Shown: positions 35,096 to 44,420, numbered from the stretch's first letter. The stretch is 64,000 nucleotides of DNA from Methylobacterium sp. J-078 (GCF_022829285.1 NZ_JAKSYI010000076.1:1-64000), one strand, 5' to 3'. The notes: generated by a model from the letters alone, not told the origin. Translations and numbers: made by a program.

Positions 35096-36481
35096 ATGCT
35101 CGCTGGATCGAACCTGTCACTCCTGGAAGGCCGGAACGGATGGCTCTTCCTGGAGCGCTACGACGATGCCCAGCCGCTCCAATCCGGCGCGGACCTGAGC
35201 GCGTGGTCGCAGACCATGCTGCCGCAGCTGCGCGCCGTCTTCCGCGCGCGCCATGAGCGGCTCGCCGAGCGCGGCATCGGTTTCCTCGTCGTCGTGGCAC
35301 CGGAGAAGGCGAGCGTCCACGGCGAGCTCCTGCCGCCGGGCATCGCGCAGGACCTGCCGACCGCCTCCGAGCGCCTGACCGCCGCGCTCGGCGCCGACGG
35401 CATCCGGGCGGTCGACGCCCTCGCCCTCCTGACGGGCGCCAAGGGCCCGGTCCCGCTCTACTACGACGTCGACACCCACTGGACGAGCTTTGCCGCCTAC
35501 CGGGTCTACCGGGCCCTCGTGGCGGCGGCGCCCGCGCATCTCGGCCTGACGCCGATCGGACCGGACTGCGTCTGGTACCGCGACAAGCCGAGCTTCGGCG
35601 ACCTCGGGGTTCACATGCGCCCCGAGCGCAAGGGGGTGATGCAGCAGGCCGAGGTCGCGGGAAGCGACGTCGCGAGCGTGATCGAGACCTTCGACGACCG
35701 CGAATGCGCCTTCCAGCGCTACACCTGCGCCACCGGGCGCGGGCGCGCGCTGGTGGTGCGCGACTCGTTCACGACCTTCCTGGCTCCGTTCCTGAGCCGG
35801 ACCTTCGCGGAGACCACCTTTGTGGCGCCCTCGAACGCCTTGCCCGACGACCTGGTGGAGGACCTGGCCCCGGACCTCGTCATCGTCCAGGTCGCGGAGC
35901 GCGCCCTGTTCTATCCCCCCGACGCGTTCGTGGACTGGAGCATCCGGACCTGGCAGCAGACCTACCTCGAATCGGAGGCGGAGCATCCGGCCCGCAAGCA
36001 CAACCGGCAGGCGCGGCAGGCGCTGAAACAGGGCCAGTGGGCCGAGGCGCTCGCCGCGGCCGAGGCGGCCCGAGCCCGCGACCCGGAGGGGCGCTTCATC
36101 CACAACCTCGCCGAGGCCCGCCTGCGCACCGGCGACCTGGCGGGTGCGCTCGCGGCCTGCGAGGCCTTTTCCCGGCCCGAGGACCGCCTGCTCCTGACCC
36201 TGGCGGCCTACGCCCTCTGGGGCCTGACACGGCGGGACGAGGCGATCGCCCGGCTGAAGCAGGCGCTCGCCCTGCAGCCGCGCAACGCGCGCCTGCGCTT
36301 CCAGTGCGGGGAGTGGCTCATGGAGCAGGGCCGGCCGGCGGAGGCCCTGACGCACCTGGAATCGGCCCTGGCGGTCGCCCCGGGCCATTCGGCCTCCTGG
36401 TACCACCTGGGCATGGCCCACCACGCCCTCGGGGCCTTCCCGGCCGCCGAGGAGGCCTTTCGGCGCGGCGGCATCATCTGA
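35096..36481 (+). CDS. AlgX/AlgJ-like SGNH protein with C-terminal TPR repeats
   Basis: 461 aa from ATG 35096 (GGAG before it). Residues ~5-280 match the AlgX/AlgJ SGNH acyltransferase-like fold: an early NGWLFLERYDD, the catalytic Asp-His pair in YYDVDTHWTSF (Asp126, His128) and the nucleophile Ser224 in VVRDSFTTF. Residues ~305-461 are TPR-like helical repeats (EALAAAEAARARDPEGRF and so on). In alginate systems this fold acetylates the polymer. There is no signal peptide, so it may act in the cytoplasm, perhaps using the acyl-ACP of the preceding genes. Confidence 0.82.
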   Translation: MLAGSNLSLLEGRNGWLFLERYDDAQPLQSGADLSAWSQTMLPQLRAVFRARHERLAERGIGFLVVVAPEKASVHGELLPPGIAQDLPTASERLTAALGADGIRAVDALALLTGAKGPVPLYYDVDTHWTSFAAYRVYRALVAAAPAHLGLTPIGPDCVWYRDKPSFGDLGVHMRPERKGVMQQAEVAGSDVASVIETFDDRECAFQRYTCATGRGRALVVRDSFTTFLAPFLSRTFAETTFVAPSNALPDDLVEDLAPDLVIVQVAERALFYPPDAFVDWSIRTWQQTYLESEAEHPARKHNRQARQALKQGQWAEALAAAEAARARDPEGRFIHNLAEARLRTGDLAGALAACEAFSRPEDRLLLTLAAYALWGLTRRDEAIARLKQALALQPRNARLRFQCGEWLMEQGRPAEALTHLESALAVAPGHSASWYHLGMAHHALGAFPAAEEAFRRGGII

Positions 36482-36610
36482 ACCGCGGGCACGCGCCGGT
36501 CCGGTGGCGCCGCGCGCCGGTCCGTGCGCCCCGACCCCGGTGTGGCCACCCTCGCCCCGAGGCCGCCGGATCGCGGCGTTCGGCCCGGGAGGCGGGCGGC
36601 AGGCCTCGGA

Positions 36611-38104
36611 TCACCCTTCGCCGCACCGGTAGAATTCCTCGACGTAGCCGTCGCGCAACCAGAACAGGTTCCGCGACAGCCTCCGATAGCCTCCGGCGTC
36701 CCGGATCAGTTCGGGCACGCGCAGCTGTCGCCCCGTCTGCGTGTTCAGCGCGGAGGCCTCCTGGTTGACCGAGTAGAAGGCCGGGGCGATCTCCTTGATC
36801 CGGTCGATATAGGCCCGTCCGGCCGCGGGCGACATTTCCGGAATGGAATCCTGGTTGAGCACCACGTCGAAGCGCAGGCCGGGCGTGTTGATCTCCCACC
36901 AGGGCAGCACCTGGACACGGTTCGGCGCCTCTCCGCTCAAGGAGACGGGCAGCCCGCAGCGCAGCAGGAAGTACCCCTGCAGGATGTTGGTATAGGGCAG
37001 GTCGTAGATGGTGTACGCGCAGGTCCCCCGGGCGAGATAGGCGCAGAGCCCGCCGAACCCGCCCCCGATCTCGGCCACGCGCTCGAACGGTCCGAGCGCT
37101 TGGATGCGCCAGGCCGCGTAGGCATGCATGAACGACTGCTCGGGGAAGGCGGATCCTTTGAGCGAAACCCCGAAGGGGGCGCCGATCGGAGGAAATGCGA
37201 GTTCGAAGCCGATCGCGGCCTCCAGCTCGGAGACGATGTCCTGCCGTTCGAAGTCCTGCCGTTCGAAGTCCTGCCATTCGAGCGGCGCATCGGTCCCTCC
37301 CTGCTCGGGCGACCGGACCGGACGGACGCCCACGGCCTCCCCGAACCGCAGCAGGCGGTCGCACCACATGGCCGCATGGCGGTCGGGGACGGCGCGGGCG
37401 CGGGCGGCCGTGCTCCGGCCCATGGCGAGGCCGTGCACCAGGTGCTCCTGGAACATGTTCGCGAGTAGATCCGACAGGCGCTCCGGGTCTCTCCGGGCGA
37501 GCGCGGTCTTCAGGCGGGTGTGGCCCGCGGTCAGCTGGTCCCACATGCCGCCGGTCTTGCCCGGATTCGAAGCGGCCGACACGTGCCACGCCGCGATGAT
37601 CCGGCTGCAGATCGCGAGGTCCGCCTCGCCCCGGGACGGCGCTTCGAACCGAAAGGCCGGCATCGCGCCGACCGCCCGATAGGGATACCGGAACAGCTCT
37701 CGCCCCAGGCGGGAGGACATGTCCGCGACGATGTCGGCGGACAGCTTGTAGATGCGCCCCTCGTGCCGGCCGACGTTCAGGTAGTGAACCTCCGCCGAGG
37801 GACAGTATCCCGCGGCGATGGCCTCCTCGATGTCGCCGTGCAGTTCGAGATAGGCGGCGGCATCGAAGTCGTGCGGCAACAGCGCGAGCAGGTCCGGATC
37901 GATGATCGAACCATCCGCGTTCGCGGCGTATTTCCGGCCCTCCTGCCGGCCGTGCCGCAGGTAATGCTCCTCGGCCGACAGGCCCTCACCCTCCCGGATC
38001 GAGAGGGCGACGTCCGGATTGATGCGCAGGTACGCCTCGGAATCGAAGTCCTTCGGCAGATCCTTGTGGCGCTTGAACCGGGCCACATCGATGAAGCGCC
38101 GCAT
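36611..38104 (-). CDS. Putative sugar O-methyltransferase with N-terminal EGR repeats
   Basis: 497 aa. Residues ~18-120 hold two copies of the module also seen in the glycosyltransferase at 28871 (FDSEAYLRINPDVALSIREG then HYLRHGRQEGRKY; FDAAAYLELHGDIEEAIAAG then HYLNVGRHEGRIY). Residues ~195-495 match putative sugar O-methyltransferases (GGMWDQLTAGH, VAEIGGGFGGLCAYLAR, LPYTNILQGYFL). A DFERQ run encoded by three 15 bp repeats lies near residue 275. It likely methylates a terminal sugar and so may end glycan chains. It is convergent with the acyl operon. Confidence 0.85.
   Translation of the reverse strand: MRRFIDVARFKRHKDLPKDFDSEAYLRINPDVALSIREGEGLSAEEHYLRHGRQEGRKYAANADGSIIDPDLLALLPHDFDAAAYLELHGDIEEAIAAGYCPSAEVHYLNVGRHEGRIYKLSADIVADMSSRLGRELFRYPYRAVGAMPAFRFEAPSRGEADLAICSRIIAAWHVSAASNPGKTGGMWDQLTAGHTRLKTALARRDPERLSDLLANMFQEHLVHGLAMGRSTAARARAVPDRHAAMWCDRLLRFGEAVGVRPVRSPEQGGTDAPLEWQDFERQDFERQDIVSELEAAIGFELAFPPIGAPFGVSLKGSAFPEQSFMHAYAAWRIQALGPFERVAEIGGGFGGLCAYLARGTCAYTIYDLPYTNILQGYFLLRCGLPVSLSGEAPNRVQVLPWWEINTPGLRFDVVLNQDSIPEMSPAAGRAYIDRIKEIAPAFYSVNQEASALNTQTGRQLRVPELIRDAGGYRRLSRNLFWLRDGYVEEFYRCGEG
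37238..37282. repeat. Three tandem 15 bp repeats inside the sugar methyltransferase gene
   Basis: Unit GTCCTGCCGTTCGAA at 37238-37252 and 37253-37267, and a third copy with two changes at 37268-37282. The unit is a multiple of three, so length change keeps the frame and adds or removes five residues (DFERQ). It could be a slippage site for protein variation. Confidence 0.85.
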
Positions 38105-38266
38105 ACCCGAACTCCCGACCGATCACAGTGCCGGCTCCTCGCCCGTGCCATAACAGGTCCACGAGAGGGCTGAGAAGGGTCGGGCCCCGGACCGGACAGG
38201 GGGCCTTCGGAATCCGCGCCGGCCGCCGGAACCAACCGCTGAGCGGAGCCCCGGCGGCGCGTGGGC

Positions 38267-39259
38267 CTACTGGCTGCGGCGCCCGAACGAGACCGCGTAG
38301 GCCTGGACGCGGGCGTCGATCAGGGGGTCGTCGGAGACCTCGACGCCGTCCGTCAGGGCGTTGGGCATGAACAGGAGCGCCTTCTCGGCCTCGGCGCTGT
38401 CGGGCACCACCTTGGAGACCGTGAGGGTGCCGAGGTCGACGAACCTGCGGTCGTCGGGCCAGGGCTTGGTGGCGTCGTTGGTGGGGTCGCCCAGGGCGGC
38501 GAGCTGCGCCTGGACGCTGAAGCGGGCCGGCGCCCGGGCGATCCGGGGGCCGATCTCGGCCATGAGATAGTCGGGGGCGCGCCCGGCGGCCTCCTCGGGG
38601 GGCAGGATATCCTCGCCCTCGACCGGCACGAAGCGGAACCGGAACGGCTGGCGCCGGTCGTCCTTGTCGACGAAGACGAAGGCGTTCACCCCGTTATAGG
38701 TCTGCCGCGCCAGGCTCGACGGGGTCTTGGCCGTGGCGCCGGCGGTGGCTGCGGCCGGATGCGCCTGGATGAAGCGTTCCAGCGCGGTCGGGTGCGCCGC
38801 ATCCGGGCCGCTCTCGGCCACCGCCTGGAGCAGGTCGCGGAACGCCTCGCCGGTGGCGACGGGGAAGTACTTCAGCGCGTTCAGGACGACGTCCATCTCC
38901 GAGCCGTCGACGAGCTTGAACTTCAGCGACATCCCGTGCGGGTTGGCGTCCTTCGAGCCGTCGGGGATCGTCGGCACGCCGGTGGCATCCGAGAAGCGGA
39001 TCGTCACCGGGACGGCCGGCCCCCGGAACAGGGAGGCCCTGCTGATCCGCGCGGCCTCGGCCGAGGGCGTGAAGCTGCCCTCGGCAACGACGCCCTTGGC
39101 GTGGTTGGCGCGCTTGCCGGGATGGGTTCCGAACAGCTTGTTCATGACGTCGATGGTCTGCTCGGCGGTCGTCGCCTCCTCCGCCAGCACCGGGGCGGCG
39201 GTCGCGACAGCAAAGCCCAGACCGACGGCGAGGACGTACGGGATTCTCTTGGAGCGCAT
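38267..39259 (-). CDS. Catalase-related peroxidase (SrpA-like), exported
   Basis: 330 aa from ATG 39259 (GAGG site before it). The signal peptide is MRSKRIPYVLAVGLGFAVAT ending near VLAEE, so it is periplasmic. The catalase-fold pattern is present: distal His in ANHAKGVVAEG, VTIRFSDATGVPTIPDG, ANPHGMSLKF and FRFRFVPVEGED. It is the short clade that lacks the catalase C-terminal domain and usually acts as a haem peroxidase with organic donors. A second catalase-family gene is at 41634. Confidence 0.9.
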   Translation of the reverse strand: MRSKRIPYVLAVGLGFAVATAAPVLAEEATTAEQTIDVMNKLFGTHPGKRANHAKGVVAEGSFTPSAEAARISRASLFRGPAVPVTIRFSDATGVPTIPDGSKDANPHGMSLKFKLVDGSEMDVVLNALKYFPVATGEAFRDLLQAVAESGPDAAHPTALERFIQAHPAAATAGATAKTPSSLARQTYNGVNAFVFVDKDDRRQPFRFRFVPVEGEDILPPEEAAGRAPDYLMAEIGPRIARAPARFSVQAQLAALGDPTNDATKPWPDDRRFVDLGTLTVSKVVPDSAEAEKALLFMPNALTDGVEVSDDPLIDARVQAYAVSFGRRSQ

Positions 39260-39538
39260 GAGGATCCTCAAGGCGGCGTCGACGCTGAATGCACCGAGCG
39301 GCGGAATTCGGAATCGTTCTTAGTCGTGAAGGACCGCCGCACACAACGCAAAGGTTGGCTGGCGCGACCTGTCGTGGGTGTGACGCCCGCCCGGTGCGGG
39401 GAGGGGCCGCGATGGTGTCGCCCGGCCTCGACAGCCCCGGGGCCGCCTGCCACCATCGCGCCTCTGCCCGGCCCGGCCGGCGCCGATCCGACCCTTCGAG
39501 GGCGGTGCCTCGTGGCCGGCGCGACGAGGAGGAACAGC

Positions 39539-40558
39539 ATGACCGCATCGGTATCCCGCGCCGTGATCGTCCAGCCCGGGGGCGGCTTCGAAGCCGTCGG
39601 ATTCGGCGAGCGTCCAGTCCCCGAGCCAGGGCCCGGCGAGATCACCGTCCGCCTGCGGGCAAGCTCGCTCAACTATCACGACTATGCCGTGGTCAGCGGC
39701 CTCTGGGGGCCGAGCGAGCCGCGCGTGCCGATGTCGGACGGGGCGGGCGAGGTCGAGGCGCTGGGACCGGGCGTCGACGCCTTCGCGGTCGGCGACCGCG
39801 TGGTCAGCACGTTCTTTCCGACCTGGACCGAGGGCCAGCCCCAGGTCGAGGGCTTCGCGACCGTGCCGGGCGACGGCATCGACGGCTATGCCCGCGAGCG
39901 GGTCACCGCCTCCGCGCTGGCCTTCACCCACGCGCCCCGGGGCTGGGACCACGCCGAGGCGGCGACCCTGACGACGGCGGCGCTGACCGCCTGGCGCGCC
40001 CTGCACGGGGATGCGGGCCTGAAGGGCGGCGACGTCGTCCTGGTGCAGGGCACCGGCGGCGTCTCGCTGTTCGCGCTGCAATTCGCCAAGGCCGCGGGTG
40101 CCACCGTGATCGCCACCTCGTCCAGCGACGAGAAGCTCGCGCGCCTGCGGGCGCTGGGGGCCGACCATACGCTCAACTACCGCTCCGATGCCGCCTGGGG
40201 CGAGACGGCCCGGCGCCTCGCGGGCGGGCGCGGGGTCGACCACGTCCTCGACGTCGGTGGTCCGGGGACGCTGGAGCAGTCGATGGCCGCCGTGCGGGTG
40301 GGCGGGCACATCTCGGTGATCGGCATCCTCACGGGGGTCGCCGGGCCGTTGCCCCTGGTGCCGGCGCTCGTCCGGCAGATCCGCCTCCAGGGCGTCCTCG
40401 TCGGCAGCCGGCGCCAGCAGATCGAGATGATCCGCGGCATCGAGGCCTGCGGGCTGCGGCCGATCATCGACCGCCGCTATCCCCTGGCGGAGCTCGTCGC
40501 GGCGTTCCGGCACCAGGAGAGCAACCGGCACTTCGGCAAGATCTGCATCGAGATCTGA
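39539..40558 (+). CDS. Zinc-independent medium-chain dehydrogenase/reductase (quinone oxidoreductase-like)
   Basis: 339 aa from ATG 39539 with a GAGGAGG site. The N-terminal GroES-like domain reads LRASSLNYHDYAVVSG with NYHD in place of zinc ligands, and VGDRVVSTF follows. The Rossmann region has VLVQGTGGVSLFALQFAKAA and VLDVGGPGTLEQ. It probably reduces quinones or reactive carbonyls with NADPH. It is divergent from the peroxidase gene and close to stress genes, which fits detoxification. Confidence 0.92.
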   Translation: MTASVSRAVIVQPGGGFEAVGFGERPVPEPGPGEITVRLRASSLNYHDYAVVSGLWGPSEPRVPMSDGAGEVEALGPGVDAFAVGDRVVSTFFPTWTEGQPQVEGFATVPGDGIDGYARERVTASALAFTHAPRGWDHAEAATLTTAALTAWRALHGDAGLKGGDVVLVQGTGGVSLFALQFAKAAGATVIATSSSDEKLARLRALGADHTLNYRSDAAWGETARRLAGGRGVDHVLDVGGPGTLEQSMAAVRVGGHISVIGILTGVAGPLPLVPALVRQIRLQGVLVGSRRQQIEMIRGIEACGLRPIIDRRYPLAELVAAFRHQESNRHFGKICIEI

Positions 40559-40574
40559 GCCGCCGCCGCGCCCG

Positions 40575-40973
40575 TCAGCCCACCCGCAGCAGGAGGGCGA
40601 CGGCCGCCACGGCGATGACCGCGAAGGTCGCCAGGATCCCGCCCCCGCGGCAGGCGAACTGCCGGGGCGCGTTCTTGGGCGCGAACATCCCGAACGGGTG
40701 CAGCAGGCGCGCGACGAGGAGCACGATGAGGAGGCCGCGCACCAGGCTCGGCCCGCCGCCCGCCGCTTCCAGCAGCGCGATGAGGAGGAGCGCCAGCGGC
40801 ACGTACTCCCCGAAATTGCCCTGCGCGCGGATGCGCTTCTCCAGGTCCGCGTTCCCGCCATCGCCGTGCAGGACGTCCGCCGACAGGCGGCCGGCGACCA
40901 CCCAGGCGGAGAGCCCGACATAGAGGAGCGCGAACAGGGCCGCGTAGAAGGCCGTCAGGGCGGGATAGGTCAC
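40575..40973 (-). CDS. MAPEG-family membrane protein
   Basis: 132 aa with four membrane helices. The MAPEG signature is visible in the loop RAQGNFGEYVPLALLLIALLE (split as RAQGNFGEYVPLA and LLLIALLE), preceded by an acidic LEKRI segment, as in YecN-type proteins. Family members include glutathione transferases of the membrane. It is convergent with the reductase gene, 16 bp away. Its substrate is unknown. Confidence 0.88.
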   Translation of the reverse strand: MTYPALTAFYAALFALLYVGLSAWVVAGRLSADVLHGDGGNADLEKRIRAQGNFGEYVPLALLLIALLEAAGGGPSLVRGLLIVLLVARLLHPFGMFAPKNAPRQFACRGGGILATFAVIAVAAVALLLRVG

Positions 40974-41054
40974 GGGGTCACTCCGGTGGCTGAGGCTGGA
41001 TCGGGCGGGCTCGCGGGCAGCCTCGACGGCACGAAGCGCCGTCTCGGCCCGGAT

Positions 41055-41576
41055 TCAGCGGGGCCCTTGCGCCGTGCGGCTCGGGTCGTCGGCCGGGTCG
41101 ATGTAGTTCAGGCCGAAAGGGCCGGTCCCGTTGACCTGCAGCTCCACCGGCTCGGTCGTGGTCCAGAGGGCATGCGGCATGTCCTGCGGCAGGTAGACGA
41201 AGCCGCCGGCGCGCAGGGGCTTGCCGGCGCTCCTGTCCAGCTTGGCGCCATGCTGGTGGTAGATCGCGCCGGACAGGATGGTGAGCGTCTCGGCCTGGGC
41301 ATGCGTGTGCGGCGCGATCACGGTGTCGGCGGGAAACCGGATGCGCAGCACGAAGGGGCCGGATTTCGCCGGATCACCCGCCACCCGGCTGATCTGCGTG
41401 CCCTTGGGCAGGTTCGCCGGCCCCGGCTCGTAGACGACGCTGGCCGCATCCGGAACCGTGACGCTGCCATTGGCTGCGTGATCATGGGCCGCGTGGTCGC
41501 CCGCCTCCGCGAAGGCCTCACCCGCCAAGGGGACCGCCGACAGGAGGGCGGCGAGGGTTCGTGCGATCGGGTTCAT
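41055..41576 (-). CDS. Secreted cupin-domain protein
   Basis: 173 aa. Signal peptide MNPIARTLAALLSAVPLAGE, cleavage near AFAEA. One cupin barrel (~residues 75-150) has metal-binding His in APHTHAQAETLTILSG and a second motif with PQDMPHALWT. A His-rich stretch (GDHAAHDHAANG) follows the signal. It probably binds a metal in the periplasm; the activity (oxygenase, epimerase or storage) cannot be told. It follows the catalase-family gene, 57 bp apart on the same strand. Confidence 0.85.
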   Translation of the reverse strand: MNPIARTLAALLSAVPLAGEAFAEAGDHAAHDHAANGSVTVPDAASVVYEPGPANLPKGTQISRVAGDPAKSGPFVLRIRFPADTVIAPHTHAQAETLTILSGAIYHQHGAKLDRSAGKPLRAGGFVYLPQDMPHALWTTTEPVELQVNGTGPFGLNYIDPADDPSRTAQGPR

Positions 41577-41633
41577 GCGGCGTCCTGGCGATCGGGGGCG
41601 GGGCGGCGCGCCGGCACGCGCGCCAGCGAATCT

Positions 41634-42710
41634 TCAGCGCCCGGCGCCGGGCTCGTGGATGGGGCAACCGTTGAAGCGCTGGCGGAACTCGGCCGAGTGC
41701 TTGTAGGGGGCGTTGCGGGCGCGGTTGATGTTGCCGAGCGGCCGGTGCGCGGCGAGCCCGGTCCAGACCGAGAAGCGCATCTCCTCGTCGACGGCCTGCA
41801 CCCGCGCGGCGTCCCAGCTGTCCTGCGGCCGGACGGTGATGAGTCCGACGCGCTGGAACGGGGCCTCCGCCTCGTCCCATTCCACCGTCGGGTCCTCGAC
41901 GGGCTGGCGCGCGAGGTCGCGGCAGAGCTGGACCCGGAACTCCCAGACGCCCTCGATGCCGCGCATCTCGGCACGCACCGTCTCGCGGATCGCGTCGGGA
42001 CGGCCGGACGCGTCGATCTCGCGGCCCGTGAGCGCGGTGAGCGCCGGGGCCACGGGGGCGACGGAGAACTTGGCGATGTAATCGCCGTAGCGGAACGGCG
42101 TGACGCTGTAGAAGGTCTCGCCGAGGGGATCGACGTTGGGCGCGCCGCCGAGGGCGGCGATCGTCGTGCTCTCGACGCCCACCGCCTGCAGGGCCTTGTT
42201 GACCCCGCGCAGCACCGTCGAGGCCGCCACCTTGAGGCCCTCGGCCCGGTCGGTGGTGCCGGCGAGCAGCTTCAGGCTGCCGAGGAACTTGTCGGCGCTC
42301 GGCGCCTGGAAGACCGTGCCGTTGACCATGATGAAGTTCTGGGTCGTGCCCTCGGCGCCGGGCAAGCGCTCGCCCTCGACGTCGAGCACCTTCAGGGCGA
42401 GGCCGCGCGGCAGGGAGACCGCGTCGGGCAGGATGTCGCCGGCATTGGTGGAGAGGCGCATGTAAATCGGGTGCTCGCCGGCCCTGGCGAACAGGCCCTG
42501 CGCGAGTTCGGGGGGCAGGTTCGCATCGACCGTCAGGACCCCTTCCAGGATGCCGTGCGACTTGGCGTGCACCGAGCGGACCGCGTGACCGGAATCCTCG
42601 GCCACAGTCTTCAGGATCTTGTCGAAGGTCTTGTTCAGTTGCTCGATCGTCTCGCCCTCGTCGGGCTTCACCTGCTCGACGTCGGGCGTATAGCGGACAG
42701 GCGCTTGCAA
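41634..42710 (-). CDS. Catalase-family haem protein, cytoplasmic
   Basis: 358 aa from a TTG at 42710 (GGAG site before it; protein begins LQAPVRYTPD), chosen because longer frames run into the divergent kinase gene. The catalase-like core keeps the distal His in RSVHAKSHGILEG, IYMRLSTNAGDILPD, and a late GNINRARNAPYKHSAEFRQ with a possible proximal Tyr. There is no signal peptide. It is related to catalase-like lipid-peroxide enzymes and so may act on hydroperoxides. It forms a likely pair with the cupin gene downstream. Confidence 0.85.
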   Translation of the reverse strand: MQAPVRYTPDVEQVKPDEGETIEQLNKTFDKILKTVAEDSGHAVRSVHAKSHGILEGVLTVDANLPPELAQGLFARAGEHPIYMRLSTNAGDILPDAVSLPRGLALKVLDVEGERLPGAEGTTQNFIMVNGTVFQAPSADKFLGSLKLLAGTTDRAEGLKVAASTVLRGVNKALQAVGVESTTIAALGGAPNVDPLGETFYSVTPFRYGDYIAKFSVAPVAPALTALTGREIDASGRPDAIRETVRAEMRGIEGVWEFRVQLCRDLARQPVEDPTVEWDEAEAPFQRVGLITVRPQDSWDAARVQAVDEEMRFSVWTGLAAHRPLGNINRARNAPYKHSAEFRQRFNGCPIHEPGAGR

Positions 42711-42950
42711 GGTCTGGGGCTCCGGTGCGGTGCAATCTCGACGTGAACAACGCGCAAATCGGTCCGTTCCCAATCGGCGGGCCTTCAAGACTGCGTGACC
42801 GCGGGGCGTCCAGCCCGGGCAGGCGCGCAGGCCCGATCGGACACGGGTGCGGGAAGCGTCGGGGCCGGCGAACGCGACTGTGACGTTTGTACCCCTGGCC
42901 TGATCCCAATCGTTCCGTAGAACGGTTCCGATCAACAGGATTGCCTTCGC

Positions 42951-44420
42951 TTGAACGACCACGAGGACGGCGCGCGGATCGACGCCGAGATCGCCAGCAC
43001 CGTCGCCGGCTCCGATCCGTTCGCCGCGGCGGTCCGCGCGACGCGGATGCCCATGGTGATCACCGATCCCCGCCTAGCCGACAACCCCATCGTGTACGTC
43101 AACGACGCGTTCGTGACGCTGACCGGTTATGCCCGCGACGAGATCATCGGCCGCAACTGCCGCTTCCTCCAGGGCCCCGAGACGAAGCCCGAGGACGTCG
43201 CGCGGGTCCGGGACGCCATCGAGCGGCGCGTGACCATTGAGATCGACCTGAAGAACCGGCGCAAGGACGGCACGGCGTTCTGGAACCGCCTGCTCGTCTC
43301 GCCCGTCTTCGCGCCCGACGGCGAGCTCACCTACTACTTCGCCTCCCAGTACGATGTGACCCTGGAGAAGGAGCGCCTCGTTCTCCTCCAGCGGGACCGC
43401 GACGCCCTGGAGGCGGAATCCGAGCGCCGCTCCCTCGAACTGATCCAGAGCGAGGAGCGTCTCCGGTTCACCCTGAAGGCCGGGCGCCTGGGCGCCTGGA
43501 CCCTCGATCTCGGCGTCATGCGCCTGGTCTCCTCGGACGGGTTCAAGGAGAACCTCGGCCGCGTGCCGGGCGATTCCCTGACCTACGAGGAGATGCTGGC
43601 GGCCATCCACCCGGACGACCGGGCCCGGAAGCTCGCCGCCCGGGACGCGGCGATCGCGGGGCACTCGGACTACGACATCGAGATCCGGGTCATCACCCCG
43701 CGGTGCGAGACCCGCTGGCTGCAATTCCGCGGCCAGGCCTCGTACCGGGCCGACGGCTCGCCCCTGAGCATCGCGGGGATCAGCCTGGACATCACCGACC
43801 GCAAGCGGGCGGAGGAACACCGCGACCTCCTGGCGGGGGAGCTCAACCACCGGATCCAGAACACCCTGGCCACCGTCCAGTCCATCGCCCGGCAGACGCT
43901 GCGGGGCGCCGCCTCCCTGGAGGAGGCGCAGGTGGCGATGGAATCCCGCCTGCGCTCGCTCTCGGCCGCCACGGAGATGCTGGCCCGCGGCAGCGGCGAC
44001 TGGGCGACCCTGACGGAGGTGGTCATCGCGGCCCTGCACCCGTTCGGCGTCGAGCAGGACCACCGCTTCAAGATCGGCGGCCCGATCCTGCGCCTCGCGC
44101 CTCGGGTCGCCCTGGCCTTCGCCCTGGCGATTCACGAACTCGCGACGAACTCCGTCAAGTACGGCTCCCTCTCGACGGATGACGGCCGCGTCATCGTGAG
44201 CTGGGACGTCGTGGACGGGTCGAACCCGGACCGGCTCTGGTTCCAGTGGCAGGAGGTGGGCGGCCCGCAGGTCTCGCGGCCGACGCGCACCGGCTTCGGC
44301 TCCCGGATGATCGAGCGGGCCCTCGCCCGGGAGATCGGCGGAACGGCCGAGATCGACTACCGCCCGCGCGGCGTCGTGTTCACGGCCGAGGCGCCCCTGC
44401 CGGAAATCACGCGGGACTGA
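42951..44420 (+). CDS. LOV-PAS HWE-family histidine kinase (blue-light sensor)
   Basis: 489 aa from a TTG at 42951 (AGGA site before it). The LOV domain (~25-140) has the FMN-adduct Cys70 in GRNCRFLQG, NDAFVTLTGY and the conserved Gln in YYFASQYDVT, so it should be a true blue-light sensor. A second PAS (~165-285) follows, then a HWE/HisKA_2-type dimer domain with phospho-His300 in LNHRIQNTLATVQSIARQT and an ATPase domain with HELATNSVKYG. It has no receiver; a receiver-like gene without the Asp is 51 bp downstream. Confidence 0.94.
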   Translation: MNDHEDGARIDAEIASTVAGSDPFAAAVRATRMPMVITDPRLADNPIVYVNDAFVTLTGYARDEIIGRNCRFLQGPETKPEDVARVRDAIERRVTIEIDLKNRRKDGTAFWNRLLVSPVFAPDGELTYYFASQYDVTLEKERLVLLQRDRDALEAESERRSLELIQSEERLRFTLKAGRLGAWTLDLGVMRLVSSDGFKENLGRVPGDSLTYEEMLAAIHPDDRARKLAARDAAIAGHSDYDIEIRVITPRCETRWLQFRGQASYRADGSPLSIAGISLDITDRKRAEEHRDLLAGELNHRIQNTLATVQSIARQTLRGAASLEEAQVAMESRLRSLSAATEMLARGSGDWATLTEVVIAALHPFGVEQDHRFKIGGPILRLAPRVALAFALAIHELATNSVKYGSLSTDDGRVIVSWDVVDGSNPDRLWFQWQEVGGPQVSRPTRTGFGSRMIERALAREIGGTAEIDYRPRGVVFTAEAPLPEITRD

